Assembly: GCF_014649655.1 (NCBI RefSeq)
Contig: NZ_BMTL01000036.1
Span: forward strand, 42,020-106,019
DNA from: Streptomyces humidus
GTDB lineage: Bacteria; Actinomycetota; Actinomycetes; Streptomycetales; Streptomycetaceae
Direction: 5' to 3'
DNA: 64,000 nucleotides
In this document: piece by piece, positions 18,183 through 27,546 of the stretch
Layout of the letters: the number at the start of each line of letters is the position of its first letter
Position numbering within the stretch: the first letter of the stretch is position 1
Notes under the pieces: generated by a model
What the model was told of the DNA's origin: nothing
Seen by the model: only the letters and a program-made list of their open reading frames with translations
The model's database searches: none
Program-made: the position numbers and the translations under genes

Positions 18183-19370
18183 GTGGAATCGGCAGCAACG
18201 CCCCCTCGCCCGGTCCTCACGGCGGGCTCCGTCCTGCCGGAGGACGCCGACCGGGCCGCGCTCGTCGCGCGCGTCCACAGCCCGGAACGGGACGGACCGT
18301 GTGTGGCCGCGGTGCGCGGCGAGCACGTCGTCGACCTGACGGCCGTCGCACCCACCGTCTCCGACCTCATGGAACGCGACGACGCGGCGGCAGTCGTCCG
18401 CGAGGCCGACGGCGGCGACGTCTGGCGTCTGGACGAACTGCTCGGGGCGCCTCCCGGCCGCCGTGATGTTCCCCGTCTGCTCGCCCCCGTCGACCTCCAG
18501 GTGATCAAGGCCGCGGGCGTCACCTTCGCCCGGAGCCTGCTGGAACGCGTCATCGAAGAGCGCACGGGCGGCGATCCGGCGCAGGCCGCCCGGGTACGGG
18601 CCCGCGTCGTGCAGGTGGTGGGCGGCACGCTCGAGGGCATCCGTCCCGGATCGCCGGAGGCGGACAAGGCCAGGGAACTGCTGGTCTCCGAAGGGCTGTG
18701 GTCGCAGTACCTGGAGGTCGGGATCGGGCCCGACCCGGAAGTCTTCACCAAGGCCCCGGTGCTGTCCGCGGTCGGCACGGGCGCCGACATCGGGGTGCTC
18801 AGCGCCTCGGTGTGGAACAACCCCGAGCCCGAGGCCGTCCTCGTCGTGGACTCGCGCGGCCGGGTACGCGGCGCGACGCTCGGCAACGACGTCAACCTCC
18901 GCGACATCGAGGGACGCAGTGCCCTGCTGCTGTCCCGTGCGAAGGACAACAACGCCTCCTGCGCGATCGGCCCGTTCATCCGTCTGTTCGACGACGGATT
19001 CGACCTCGACACCGTCCGCGGGCTCGACATCGACCTGCGGGTCGACGGCACCGACGGCTACGTGCTGCACGGCAGCAGTTCCATGCGCGAGATCAGCCGC
19101 GACGTTCGGGAACTGGTGACCGCCACGCACGGTCCGCACCATCAGTACCCCGACGGCTTCGTGTTGTTCACCGGAACGCTGTTCGCCCCCACCGAGGACC
19201 GACAGGCGCCCGGCGCGGGCTTCACCCATGAGTACGGCGACGTCGTGCGGATCTCCAGCCCGCGGCTCGGCGCTCTGGTCAACACCGTCGTGCCCAGCGA
19301 ACAGGCTGCGCCGTGGACGTTCGGCGTACGAGAGCTGATGCGCAACCTCGCCCGGCGCGGCGTGCTGTGA
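18183..19370 (+). CDS. FAH-family 2-keto-3-deoxy-pentonate dehydratase (XylX-like)
   Basis: A 395-residue fumarylacetoacetate-hydrolase-fold protein. The stretch IKAAGVTFARSLLERVIEER, then SEGLWSQYLEVGIGPDPEVFTK, GNDVNLRDIEGRSALLLSRAK and DNNASCAIGPFIRLFD matches XylX-type 2-keto-3-deoxy-xylonate/arabinonate dehydratases, which yield 2-oxoglutarate semialdehyde. GTG 18183 follows AGGAGAG at 8 bases. It lies 56 bp after the sugar-acid dehydratase, likely co-transcribed. The semialdehyde dehydrogenase that would finish the route to 2-oxoglutarate is not in this window. It converges with bxlA. Confidence 0.85.
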   Translation: MESAATPPRPVLTAGSVLPEDADRAALVARVHSPERDGPCVAAVRGEHVVDLTAVAPTVSDLMERDDAAAVVREADGGDVWRLDELLGAPPGRRDVPRLLAPVDLQVIKAAGVTFARSLLERVIEERTGGDPAQAARVRARVVQVVGGTLEGIRPGSPEADKARELLVSEGLWSQYLEVGIGPDPEVFTKAPVLSAVGTGADIGVLSASVWNNPEPEAVLVVDSRGRVRGATLGNDVNLRDIEGRSALLLSRAKDNNASCAIGPFIRLFDDGFDLDTVRGLDIDLRVDGTDGYVLHGSSSMREISRDVRELVTATHGPHHQYPDGFVLFTGTLFAPTEDRQAPGAGFTHEYGDVVRISSPRLGALVNTVVPSEQAAPWTFGVRELMRNLARRGVL

Positions 19371-19544
19371 GACCACGAAGTCTCCCGCGGTCACGCCGGG
19401 TTCGGATCCTGCGCCCACGCCGAGTCGGAGGGCGGGGGCGCCTGACGTCGGGGAGCGGCACGCCGTCATGGAGCGCCGGTCCGGCTCCGCGGCCCCGTGC
19501 GCGCAGCGCCGCCGCTGCCGCGACGTGCGCCGCGCCCGAACGGT

Positions 19545-21926
19545 TCATGCCCGGGCAGCGTGCTCCTGCCCGACCGTGGCGTGCAGGCGCCGGGTGTGAT
19601 CCACGTGGCGCTCCGCTCCGGTCAACGTGACCCTGGCCGTCAGGCGCGGATCAGCGCTGGAGGCGGCCAACCGCACTTCCAGCTCGCCCGGTTCGACGAC
19701 GCGCCGCCCGTCGCGTCCGGTGAAGGAGGCGAGGTCGGCCGGGACCGTGACCCGCAGGCGCCGGTACTCGCCCGGCTCCAGCTCGACCCGGGTGTAGCCG
19801 ACGAGGCGCTGCACAGGCTGGACGACGGAGGCGACCGGGTCGTGCAGATAGACCTGGACGACCTCGGTTCCGGACCGCCCGCCGGTGTTGCGGACGGTGA
19901 AGGCGAGGGCGAACTCGCCGTCCGTCGGGGCCTCCCGGACGTCCACGGCCAGGTCTGTCCAGTCGAACCGCGTATAGGACAGGCCGTGACCGAAGGCGAA
20001 CGCGGGGGTCGGGTCGATGCTGGAGACGTCGCTGGCGTGAGCGAGCCGCGCCCCGAGGTACGTGGCCGGCTGGGAGCCCGGACCGCTCGGCACGCTGACC
20101 GGGAGACGTCCGGAGGGACCGGTACGGCCACTGAGCACCCCGGCGATCGCATGAGTGCCCTCCTCGCCCGGGAAGAAGGACTGCACGATCGCGGCGGACT
20201 CCGCCACGGCGCGGCCGAGGGCGTACGGCCGTCCCGCGAGCAGCACGGTGACCACGGGTGTCTCCAGGTCGAGCAGGGTGTCGAGCAGTTGCTGCTGCGC
20301 ACCGGGCAGCGCCAGCGTCTCGACGTCGCATCCCTCGCCGCTGGTGCCCCGCCCGAAGAGCCCGGCGCGGTCGCCGAGCACCACCAGGGCGACGTCGGCC
20401 TCGCGTGCCACCCGGGCGGCCTCGCCGATGCCGGAGACATCTCCGTCGTCGATTCCGGTGCCGCGGGCGACCGTGATCTCGGCGTCGGGGAACTCCGCGG
20501 CCAGCGTGTCGCGCAGCGTGGGCAGCTCGATGCCGAGCGGGGTCCCGGGGTGGCGGACGCCGATGTGCTGAGGGAAGGAGTAGCAGCCCAGTACGGCGAC
20601 GGGCTCGTCGGCGTTGGGACCGAGCAGGGCGATGCGGCGCGGCCGGTCGAGCGGCAGGATGCCGTCGTTGCTCAGTAGCACGACCGCTTCCTCGGCGAGC
20701 ATGCGGGCCAGCGCGCGGTTCTGAGGGCCGTCCAGGTCGATCCGGCCGCGCAGGGCGCCGGGGTCGTCCAGGTCTGCCCCGTCGAGCGCGGCCGGCACGG
20801 GGTTCCAGTCCGGGTCGAGCAGACCGAGCGCTGCCTTCTGGGTGAGGGTCCGGCGTAGGGCGCGATCGACCAACGCCTCCGGTACCCGGCCGTCGGCGAC
20901 GGCCTCGGCCAGGGGCGAGCCGTATGTCTTGACGTTGGGCAGTTCGACGTCGATGCCCGCCCGCAGCGCCGTGCCGGCGGCGCCGGCCCAGTCGGCTGCG
21001 ATGCCGTGCAGGGTCTTCAGGAAGGCGATGGCGAAGTAGTCGGCGACGACAGTGCCGTCGAAGCCCCATGTGTCGCGCAGCAACCCGGTGAGCAGGTCCT
21101 CGTCGGCGGCGGAGGGCATGCCGTCGGTGTCGGTGTAGGCGTTCATCACCGACCGGGCGCCGCCTTCACGGATCGCCATCTCGAAGGGCGGCAGCAGGAC
21201 GTCGGCGCGCTCACGCGGGCCCACGGAGGAGGGAGCGAGGTTACGACCGGCGCGGGAGGCCGAGTAGCCGGCGAAGTGCTTGAGCGTGGCGACGATCCCG
21301 GCCGATTCGAGACCCTGCACGTACGCCGTTCCGATGGTGCCGACGAGGTACGGGTCCTCGCCGATGGTCTCCTCCACCCGGCCCCAGCGGGCGTCGCGCA
21401 CCACGTCCAGGACGGGCGCGAGTCCCTGGTGGACGCCGACGGCACGCATGTCGCGGCCGATGGCGGCGGCCATGCGCCGCACCGTGTCCGGATCGAAGGT
21501 GGCGCCCCAGGACAGGGGGACGGGGTAGGCCGTCGCCCCCCAGGCGGCGAAGCCGGCCAGACACTCGTCGTGCGCGAGAGCGGGGATGCCGAACCGGTTC
21601 GTGGCGGCGATCCGGGTCTGGGTGCGGGCCAGGGAGAGCGCACCCAGGGCGGGGTCGACCGGGACCGTGCCGAAGGGCCGGGTCAGCTGACCCAGTCCGG
21701 TGGGCAGGAGTGCGTCGAGATCGATGGGCTCCTCCATGTCGTGCTGGTGGGGAGCCACTTCGCCGCCCTGATCGGAGGCGCCCACCCACACCCCGTACAG
21801 CTGGGCGGTCTTCTCCTGAAGGGTCATCGCGTCGATCAGGGCGTCGACTCTCGCGGTGACGGAGACGGTGGGGTCGTTCCAGAGGGAGATTCCGGGGGTC
21901 TTCTCTGCAGTCACGTCGGCGTTCAC
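19545..21926 (-). CDS. bxlA: GH3 beta-xylosidase/beta-glucosidase
   Basis: About 793 residues with GH3 N-terminal, C-terminal and fibronectin-III-like domains. The nucleophile region is FDGTVVADYFAIAFL, with the Asp in VADY; the substrate region KHFAGYSASRAG and the C-terminal SFFPGEEGTHAIAGVL and FGHGLSYTRFDW are typical. No signal peptide is seen, so it acts in the cytoplasm on imported xylobiose. I chose GTG 21926, with GGGAGG just upstream (short spacing); GTG 21914 is possible. It is the last gene of the bxlEFG-bxlA set, 133 bp after the second permease. Position in a xylobiose operon favours xylosidase over glucosidase. Confidence 0.9.
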   Translation of the reverse strand: MNADVTAEKTPGISLWNDPTVSVTARVDALIDAMTLQEKTAQLYGVWVGASDQGGEVAPHQHDMEEPIDLDALLPTGLGQLTRPFGTVPVDPALGALSLARTQTRIAATNRFGIPALAHDECLAGFAAWGATAYPVPLSWGATFDPDTVRRMAAAIGRDMRAVGVHQGLAPVLDVVRDARWGRVEETIGEDPYLVGTIGTAYVQGLESAGIVATLKHFAGYSASRAGRNLAPSSVGPRERADVLLPPFEMAIREGGARSVMNAYTDTDGMPSAADEDLLTGLLRDTWGFDGTVVADYFAIAFLKTLHGIAADWAGAAGTALRAGIDVELPNVKTYGSPLAEAVADGRVPEALVDRALRRTLTQKAALGLLDPDWNPVPAALDGADLDDPGALRGRIDLDGPQNRALARMLAEEAVVLLSNDGILPLDRPRRIALLGPNADEPVAVLGCYSFPQHIGVRHPGTPLGIELPTLRDTLAAEFPDAEITVARGTGIDDGDVSGIGEAARVAREADVALVVLGDRAGLFGRGTSGEGCDVETLALPGAQQQLLDTLLDLETPVVTVLLAGRPYALGRAVAESAAIVQSFFPGEEGTHAIAGVLSGRTGPSGRLPVSVPSGPGSQPATYLGARLAHASDVSSIDPTPAFAFGHGLSYTRFDWTDLAVDVREAPTDGEFALAFTVRNTGGRSGTEVVQVYLHDPVASVVQPVQRLVGYTRVELEPGEYRRLRVTVPADLASFTGRDGRRVVEPGELEVRLAASSADPRLTARVTLTGAERHVDHTRRLHATVGQEHAARA

Positions 21927-22059
21927 TTTCCTCCCCAGGCCCGCCGGACCCCTGGTCAGGGCGCGGAGGGCGAACAACTGGACGATGGAATTCGATCCTG
22001 GAGCTCACAGAACGGCTCGGACCGCAGGCGCCGGCCACCGCTCACAGCGTCAGCGCGGG

Positions 22060-22956
22060 TCAACGGCTGAATCCGGCGGTCAGACCGCTCAGCAACTGGC
22101 GGCGGCCGAACGCGTACAGCACCAGGACGGGCAGTGTGGTGAGGACGACGGCGGCGAGAACGGCGGGGAAATTGAACCCGTACTGGCCCTGGAAGGTCCA
22201 CAGCGCGAGCGGCAGGGTCCGTCGGTCAGGGCTCTGGGTGAGGATCAGCGGCAGCAGGAATCCGTTCCAGATGGTCAGCGCGTTGAAGATGGTCACGGTG
22301 AGGATGGCCGGTCGGGTGAGCGGTGCGGCCAGCCGCCACAGTGTCGTCCATTCGGTGGCGCCGTCGACCCGCATCGAGTCGAACAGCTCTTTGGGCACGT
22401 CGCGGACGAAGTTGGAGAGCACGAGCACGGACAGCGGGATGGCGAAGGCGATCGACGGAAGGATCAGCGCCAGCAGGCTGTCGTACAGACCCAGTCTGAT
22501 GATGATCAGGTAGACCGGGATCACCGTCGCCTGCAGCGGGATGGCCAGGCCCAGGAGGAACAGCCCGTTCACCGCCCGCAGTACCCGCATGCGCCAACCG
22601 CGGACGATCGCGTAAGCGGCCATGAAGGAGAACACCACCGCCGGCACCACGGCGCCGACGGTGACCACGACGCTGTTCACGAGGTAGCCGAGGAAGTCGG
22701 ACTCGACGACCAGCCGGTAGTTGTCCAGCGTCGGGTCGCTCGACGGCGCCAGCGGGTTACTCGCGTAGTAACGGTTCTGGGTCTTGAGGCTGGTGATGAG
22801 GGCCCAGTACAGGGGTACGGCGACGACGACGAGCCAGAGCCATCCGGCCAGGCCTGCGGCCCAGTTGCGCCGGCCGGACGCCTGACGGGAGGGGGGTTGC
22901 CGTTCGCGGGGGGCGGCCTTCTGCAGCCGCCGCGGCTCGGTCGGCGTGGTGGTCAT
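22060..22956 (-). CDS. bxlG: sugar ABC transporter permease 2 (MalG-like)
   Basis: A 298-residue inner-membrane permease with about six transmembrane segments (first GWLWLVVVAVPLYWALITS). The cytoplasmic EAA-like loop is FDSMRVDGATEWTTLWRLAAP, where the transport ATPase docks. It starts one base after the stop of the other permease gene. No ATPase gene is present; such streptomycete systems usually share MsiK. The substrate is inferred as xylobiose from bxlA and the xylanase nearby. Confidence 0.9.
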   Translation of the reverse strand: MTTTPTEPRRLQKAAPRERQPPSRQASGRRNWAAGLAGWLWLVVVAVPLYWALITSLKTQNRYYASNPLAPSSDPTLDNYRLVVESDFLGYLVNSVVVTVGAVVPAVVFSFMAAYAIVRGWRMRVLRAVNGLFLLGLAIPLQATVIPVYLIIIRLGLYDSLLALILPSIAFAIPLSVLVLSNFVRDVPKELFDSMRVDGATEWTTLWRLAAPLTRPAILTVTIFNALTIWNGFLLPLILTQSPDRRTLPLALWTFQGQYGFNFPAVLAAVVLTTLPVLVLYAFGRRQLLSGLTAGFSR

Positions 22957-22957
22957 G

Positions 22958-23860
22958 TCAGGCTCCCTCGAGTTGGCTCGCGCCGGCGTCCCGGCCCCCG
23001 AGCCGGCGCAGCAGCAGGGCGAGGGCCAGACCCACCAGGACCAGGATGACCGCGATGGCGCTGGCCGGTCCCATCAGGCTGGCCTGGAACCCCCGCTTGT
23101 ACATGTCCAGTGCGAGGACCCGGGTGGCGTCGCCGGGGCCGCCCTCCGTCAGGACGAAGATGAGGTCGAAGAAGGTCAGCGACCCGACCACCATCAGCGT
23201 GGACGAGGTGATGACGGTGTATCTCAGCTGGGGCAGCGTGATGCTGAAGAATTGCCGTACCCGCCCGGCTCCGTCCAACTGCGCCGCCTCGTAGAGGGAC
23301 TTCGGAATCTGCTGGACACCGCCCTGGTAGATCAGGGAGTGGAACGGGACGAACTGCCAGGAGACGACGAAGACGACGACTCCGAACGCGAGCCCGGGCC
23401 GCCCCAGCCAGTCCTGGCTGAGCACCTGGATCTTCAGCCCGGCACCGAGCCCGAAGTTGGGGTCCAGCAGGGCCTTGTACGCGATCGCGATCGCCGCTGA
23501 GCTGAGTGTCAGTGGCACGAAGTACACCACGCCCAGCACCGCACGGTAGCGCTGGCGGCCTGCCAGGAACGTGCCGAGCAGGATGCTCAGCGGCGTCTGG
23601 ACGGCCCAGGACACGGCCATCACCAGGAACGTCACCCAGAGGGCGTGCGGCAGCCCGGGATCGGTGAGCACCGCACGCCAACTGGTCAGCCCCGAAGGGT
23701 GGATGGCACCGATCCCGTCCCAGGTGGTGAAGCTCAGCGCGAAGACGCCGACGAGCGGAATCACGGCGAAGGCGATGAAGACCACCAGCGCCGGCGCCGC
23801 CAGCCACGGCAGGACGCTGCGTGGCTCGCGACGCGGCGGACGGCCGGTGAGTGAGCTCAT
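22958..23860 (-). CDS. bxlF: sugar ABC transporter permease 1 (MalF-like)
   Basis: A 300-residue permease beginning MSSLTGRPPRREPRSVL, with a first membrane span LPWLAAPALVVFIAFAVIPL and the EAA loop LYEAAQLDGAGRVRQFFSITL. ATG 23860 overlaps the stop of the binding-protein gene (ATGA), so the two are translationally coupled. The frame continues upstream inside bxlE and does not represent a fusion. It forms the membrane channel with BxlG. Confidence 0.9.
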   Translation of the reverse strand: MSSLTGRPPRREPRSVLPWLAAPALVVFIAFAVIPLVGVFALSFTTWDGIGAIHPSGLTSWRAVLTDPGLPHALWVTFLVMAVSWAVQTPLSILLGTFLAGRQRYRAVLGVVYFVPLTLSSAAIAIAYKALLDPNFGLGAGLKIQVLSQDWLGRPGLAFGVVVFVVSWQFVPFHSLIYQGGVQQIPKSLYEAAQLDGAGRVRQFFSITLPQLRYTVITSSTLMVVGSLTFFDLIFVLTEGGPGDATRVLALDMYKRGFQASLMGPASAIAVILVLVGLALALLLRRLGGRDAGASQLEGA

Positions 23861-25167
23861 TTGCCGGTGACCGCGTTGAGGTTGTCGGCGAACTGCTGTG
23901 GTGAGATGGAGAGCTGGAACAGTTTGACGATGTTGTCCAGCAGGGCCTCGGCGGCCGTCGGACTGAGCGCCTGGTCCCAGGACTGGCCGAACACCTTGGC
24001 CTTGCTGGCGATGTCGTAGGTGAACTGCAGGAAGTCCGCGCTCTTCGAGGCGGCCAGCAGCTTCTCCGTGCCCAGCCGGATCGGAACCGACCCGTTGTCG
24101 ATCCACTTCTTCACCTCCTCGTCCTGGAGGACGCCTGTGGCGAAGAAGTCCTTGGCGGTCTTCTTCTGCTCGGCGCTCGCCTTCGAGGAGATGGCCAGGT
24201 ACTGGGCGGGGTTCCCGACGGTGTCGGTCGGATCGCCCTTGCCGCCCTCCACGGGCGGGAAGTTCATGAAGCCCAGCCCGCCGCTGGGCACGAAGTTCCC
24301 GCCCTCCGCCTGCTGGATGCCGTACGACCAGGCTCCGTGCAGCATCATCGCGGCCCGGCCGGTGTGCAGCAGCGCCTGGTCTGCATGGGAGTCCGCGGTG
24401 ATCGAGGAGAAGCCCTTGACGAACCCGTCGGCTTTGACCAGCTCCTGCACCTTGGTCAGCGCGGTGATGGCGTCCGGCTGGGACCAGGCGTTCTTCTCGC
24501 CCTCGATGATGGCCTGAACCATTTCGGCGCCGCCGATCCGGTCGAACAGGAACTCCAGCCACATCATGTTCGTCCACCGGGACTGGCCGCCGAGGGAGAA
24601 CGGCGCTATGCCCTTCGCGTTGAACCTGGGCACCAGGGCCATGATGTCGTCCCAGGACTTCGGCGGCTCTGCGCCGACCTGGTCGAAGACCTTCCTGTTG
24701 TAGTAGAGGACGATCGGCTGCACGGCCTCGCACGGCATCGCGTAGATCTTGCCGTCGACGGTCGCCGCGGCGAACGAGGACGGGAACAGCCGCTTCTTGA
24801 CGTCGGAGTGCTCGTCGAACCACGAGGTGAGGTCCTCGACCTGGCCCGCTTCCACGTAGGTGCGCAGAGTCCCGCCGCCCCAGCCCCAGATGATGGTGGG
24901 CGCCTTTCCGGCGCCGATGGCGGTCTTGATCTTCGTCTTGTACGCGTCGTTCTGGAAGGTCGTGTCCTTGATCTGTTCCTTGGGGTGGGCCTGGTTGAAC
25001 GCGTCCACGGCGCCGGCTCTGACGCCTTCCTGCGGCTGGCCGTTCAGGTACCAGTACGTGGCCCCACCGCCGTTCTTGTCGGGACCGGACGAGCCGCAGG
25101 CCGCCAGCGCCGCGGAGACCGGCACGGCGGCGGCCAGGCCGAGGAGGGTACGTCGGGAGAGCGCCAT
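23857..25167 (-). CDS. bxlE: ABC transporter sugar-binding lipoprotein
   Basis: A 436-residue solute-binding protein. The N-terminus MALSRRTLLGLAAAVPVSAA has a twin-arginine motif (SRRTLL) and ends in a lipobox LAAC, so it is probably a Tat-exported lipoprotein on the outer face of the membrane. The mature part shows family 1 features such as GKIYAMPCEAVQPIVLYYN and GRAAMMLHGAWSYG. ATG 25167 has GGAG upstream. It heads the bxlEFG-bxlA operon and is divergent from bxlR, with two TTTCGAAA-containing sites in front. The ligand is inferred to be xylobiose or xylo-oligosaccharides. Confidence 0.9.
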   Translation of the reverse strand: MALSRRTLLGLAAAVPVSAALAACGSSGPDKNGGGATYWYLNGQPQEGVRAGAVDAFNQAHPKEQIKDTTFQNDAYKTKIKTAIGAGKAPTIIWGWGGGTLRTYVEAGQVEDLTSWFDEHSDVKKRLFPSSFAAATVDGKIYAMPCEAVQPIVLYYNRKVFDQVGAEPPKSWDDIMALVPRFNAKGIAPFSLGGQSRWTNMMWLEFLFDRIGGAEMVQAIIEGEKNAWSQPDAITALTKVQELVKADGFVKGFSSITADSHADQALLHTGRAAMMLHGAWSYGIQQAEGGNFVPSGGLGFMNFPPVEGGKGDPTDTVGNPAQYLAISSKASAEQKKTAKDFFATGVLQDEEVKKWIDNGSVPIRLGTEKLLAASKSADFLQFTYDIASKAKVFGQSWDQALSPTAAEALLDNIVKLFQLSISPQQFADNLNAVTGK

Positions 25168-25219
25168 GTTTTTTCTCCGCACTCGAGAGCCACCGGCTTC
25201 TCGTGAGTCATGGTGAAAG

Positions 25220-25230
25220 GTTTTCGAAAC
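25220..25230. promoter_or_regulatory. bxlE: BxlR-type operator near bxlE start
   Basis: GTTTTCGAAAC contains the palindrome TTTCGAAA (25222-25229), about 50 bases before the bxlE start. It resembles the sites at 25368, 27121 and 27411. Its position downstream of the likely promoter would suit repression by the LacI-type BxlR. Binding is inferred. Confidence 0.5.
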
Positions 25231-25367
25231 AGCCTTCTCCGAGCTCTGTCCGTGCAAATTAGGTTTCGGTCTGACGCTGTGTCAAGACATGTGCAGCCGC
25301 GTTGTGAGACCGTTGCCAGCTGCGTAGTATCGGGCCGAAGCGACCGTCAGAAGACCCTGGCAAGGAC

Positions 25368-25383
25368 CGAAACTGTTTCGAAA
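25368..25383. promoter_or_regulatory. BxlR-type operator CGAAAC-T-GTTTCG
   Basis: A perfect 6-bp inverted repeat around a single T (25368-25380), overlapped by TTTCGAAA (25376-25383). It lies in the bxlE-bxlR divergent region, about 200 bp before bxlE and 435 bp before bxlR. It is the strongest copy of the CGAAA/TTTCG motif in this window. Confidence 0.6.
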
Positions 25384-25571
25384 TCTGCTGGTTGAGGACG
25401 GAGGGCGATGCGATGGCCGCGGCTGTCGCGCTGTCGGAGCAGGTCAGCCGGGCCGGCCGGGGCCCGCCCGCCGGGCTGCGGGTGCGGATCCCCCGCCGTC
25501 CCGGGCGCTCGGCCCGGACGGCCCGGCAGGCGGTCCCGTGTCCCCGGGTTCGGCCGGAGCCGGTCGCAAGC

Positions 25572-25623
25572 CCACGCGCACGCCCAAGTCCACGCGCACG
25601 CATTCGGGTTCGCTTCGGGTTCG
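25572..25623. repeat. two short tandem duplications
   Basis: CCACGCGCACGC occurs twice at 18-bp spacing (25572-25583, 25590-25601), followed at once by TTCGGGTTCG twice at 11-bp spacing (25603-25612, 25614-25623). They are in the 650-bp bxlE-bxlR intergenic region. The flanking open frames are arginine/proline-rich and show no domain, so I see no gene there. Confidence 0.6.
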
Positions 25624-25816
25624 GCGTGCGTGCCGGTCGGGGCGCGGTCACCGGACGCGATCTCACACAGATCGTCGGACCGGTCGAGGCCGAGGGGTCC
25701 GTCGGCGCATTCCCGGACGGGCCGGCCGCCCGGTTGCCGTACGGTTGACCGGTCCCACCCGCGTGAGCGGCAGGACCGGGCTCACACACCGGTGGACGTA
25801 CAGCTGAGAGGAACAG

Positions 25817-26845
25817 ATGCGACCGAACGCCAGGCGCACCACTTTGGCGGACATCGCCCAAGCGGCTGGGGTCTCCGTCGCGACCGTGTCCAAAGTGGTC
25901 AACGGTCGCGGTGACGTGGCGCCGCACACCCGCACCCGGGTGCAGGAACTGCTGCATCAGCACCACTACCTCGCGCCCGTCTTCCGTCATACCGAGGCCG
26001 TCGAAAGCCCGACCATCGAGGTGCAGTTCCAGGGTGGCCTGAAGTCGTACGTGGCCGAGACCCTGGAAGGCATCATCGACACCGCGGCCGAGTCGGGGGT
26101 CTCGGTGGTGGTCAGCAAGGCGTCCCGTGCCCCGCACTGGGCCCGGGACCTGGTCTCGGCCGGGCGCCGCGCGGTCATCGCGGTCACCAGCGTGTACACC
26201 GCGGCGCACCTGGACGAACTGGCCCGGTCCGGGCTGCCGCTGGTCGTGCTGGACCCACTGCACCTGCCGGACAGCCGGGTCAACAGCGTCGGCGCGACCA
26301 ACTTCGCCGGCGGCCTGGCGGCGACCCAGCACCTGCTCTCCCTGGGCCACCGCCGCGTCGCCTATCTCGGCGGACCGACCATGGCCGTGTGCAACCAGGC
26401 GCGCATGCACGGCTACCGCGCCGCCATGGAGGCGGGCGGGGCGCAGGTCCCCGACGCCTACGTCCGGCCCGGAGAATTCACGTACGAGGCCGGGGTGTCG
26501 GGCGGCGCGGTGCTCCTGGGCCTGCAGGACCCGCCGACGGCGATCTTCGCAGGCAACGACGAGATCGCCGTCGGTGTCGTCGAGGCCGCCCGCGTCCGAG
26601 GTCTGCGCATCCCCGAGGACCTGAGCGTGGTCGGCTTCGACGACACGAGCCTCGCCCGGATGGCGTCCCCACCCCTCACCACCGTGCGCCAGCCACTGCG
26701 GGAGATGGGCGGTGCCGCCCTGCGCACCGCCCTGCGACTGGCCAACGGCGAGAAGGCCGAGTCCCACCACATCGAGCTCGCCACCGAGCTGGTGGTACGC
26801 GCCTCGACGGCCCCGCCCCGCGAAGGGACTCCGGCGCGCAGGTAG
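25817..26845 (+). CDS. bxlR: LacI-family regulator of xylobiose use
   Basis: A 342-residue LacI/GalR repressor. The N-terminal HTH TLADIAQAAGVSVATVSKVV and hinge are followed by a periplasmic-binding-protein-like sensor (about 65-335; motifs HRRVAYLGGP and DLSVVGFDDTSLARMASPPL). ATG 25817 follows GAGAGGAA. It is divergent from bxlEFG-bxlA, the arrangement expected for BxlR, which in other streptomycetes represses the operon until xylobiose binds. The CGAAA/TTTCG palindromes on both sides are the candidate targets, and similar ones occur before the xylanase gene. Confidence 0.9.
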   Translation: MRPNARRTTLADIAQAAGVSVATVSKVVNGRGDVAPHTRTRVQELLHQHHYLAPVFRHTEAVESPTIEVQFQGGLKSYVAETLEGIIDTAAESGVSVVVSKASRAPHWARDLVSAGRRAVIAVTSVYTAAHLDELARSGLPLVVLDPLHLPDSRVNSVGATNFAGGLAATQHLLSLGHRRVAYLGGPTMAVCNQARMHGYRAAMEAGGAQVPDAYVRPGEFTYEAGVSGGAVLLGLQDPPTAIFAGNDEIAVGVVEAARVRGLRIPEDLSVVGFDDTSLARMASPPLTTVRQPLREMGGAALRTALRLANGEKAESHHIELATELVVRASTAPPREGTPARR

Positions 26846-27120
26846 GCGGTCCTCGGGCGGGGCCCACTCCGGCCCGGGCCGCGTGCCCGCCCACCGGGCG
26901 GTCGAACCGCCCTTCACGGCGGACCGGTCGCAGGCGGCCGACGCCCCGCCGCCGGCTCTGATCGCTCCCGGTCCACCGGGTGGGGCGCAGGGACGGCGAG
27001 AAGGTGTGCCGGACGGACCGGGGCCGGATGACGGAACCACATCGGAGCGCCTCCTTGGGGCGGGGGCGAGGTGACCCCGGTGAACCGCGGAGCGGACGTG
27101 CCGTGGGACGGGGACGATCT

Positions 27121-27131
27121 CGAAAGTTTCG
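27121..27131. promoter_or_regulatory. CGAAAGTTTCG palindrome
   Basis: A perfect inverted repeat CGAAA-G-TTTCG, continuing into AAGAATTCC. It has the form of xylanase-promoter boxes and of the bxl sites upstream. It is 840 bp before the xylanase start and 275 bp after bxlR, so its target is unclear. Confidence 0.5.
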
Positions 27132-27411
27132 AAGAATTCCCGGATGTCTGACGCCACAAGCTACGAACGCGGGGCCCTCTGGTCAAGGCCTGGCGCCGAT
27201 GTGTCCGCACGCAGCGCCTGTCGGTCGGCATTGACGAGCTGCCCCTCCGGCCGGACCGGCCCCGAGCCTGGGGGCACGGCACTCCGGTCCGCGGCGTCCG
27301 CGTGCAGGGGAGAAGCCGGTGAACGGCGCTCGCGCGCTCGTCCGGGCCCCGGTCCTGCGGCAGCCGCCGACGGCGGCACCGGGGTTCGCCTTCCTGTTCG
27401 GGGGCGTTTCT

Positions 27412-27440
27412 GAAAGTTTCGGATACAGAACCGAAACTTC
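27412..27440. promoter_or_regulatory. xlnA: double CGAAA/TTTC operator before xylanase promoter
   Basis: GAAAGTTTCGG (27412-27422) and CCGAAACTTC (27431-27440) are two related boxes in opposite orientation separated by eight bases. They end 14 bases before a TTGACG element. The arrangement fits a repressor or activator site for the xylanase promoter and shares the motif with the bxl operators. Confidence 0.55.
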
Positions 27441-27454
27441 TTCTGCGGGGAGTA

Positions 27455-27484
27455 TTGACGGTCCCTCGGCAATGCCTCAATCAT
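27455..27484 (+). promoter_or_regulatory. xlnA: candidate promoter for xylanase transcript
   Basis: TTGACG (27455-27460) is followed after 18 bases by AATCAT (27479-27484), a fair housekeeping-type -35/-10 pair. If used, the xylanase mRNA has a leader of roughly 470 bases. A closer promoter cannot be excluded. Confidence 0.4.
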
Positions 27485-27546
27485 GCCTGTCTGGGAAGCC
27501 GGCCGTAGTCGAGACACCGAACCGCTTCGGCCTGAGGAATCTGTGC

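Noticed and set aside
19371..19544. Gene or terminator between the XylX-like gene and bxlA
   Set aside because: GC-rich spacer without a clear hairpin or a credible open frame.
22958..24823. Possible binding-protein/permease fusion
   Set aside because: The upstream half is bxlE in the wrong frame; the permease starts at ATG 23860.
25392..25748. Small plus-strand open frame before bxlR
   Set aside because: Arg/Pro-rich, overlaps tandem duplications, lacks a ribosome site and any domain.
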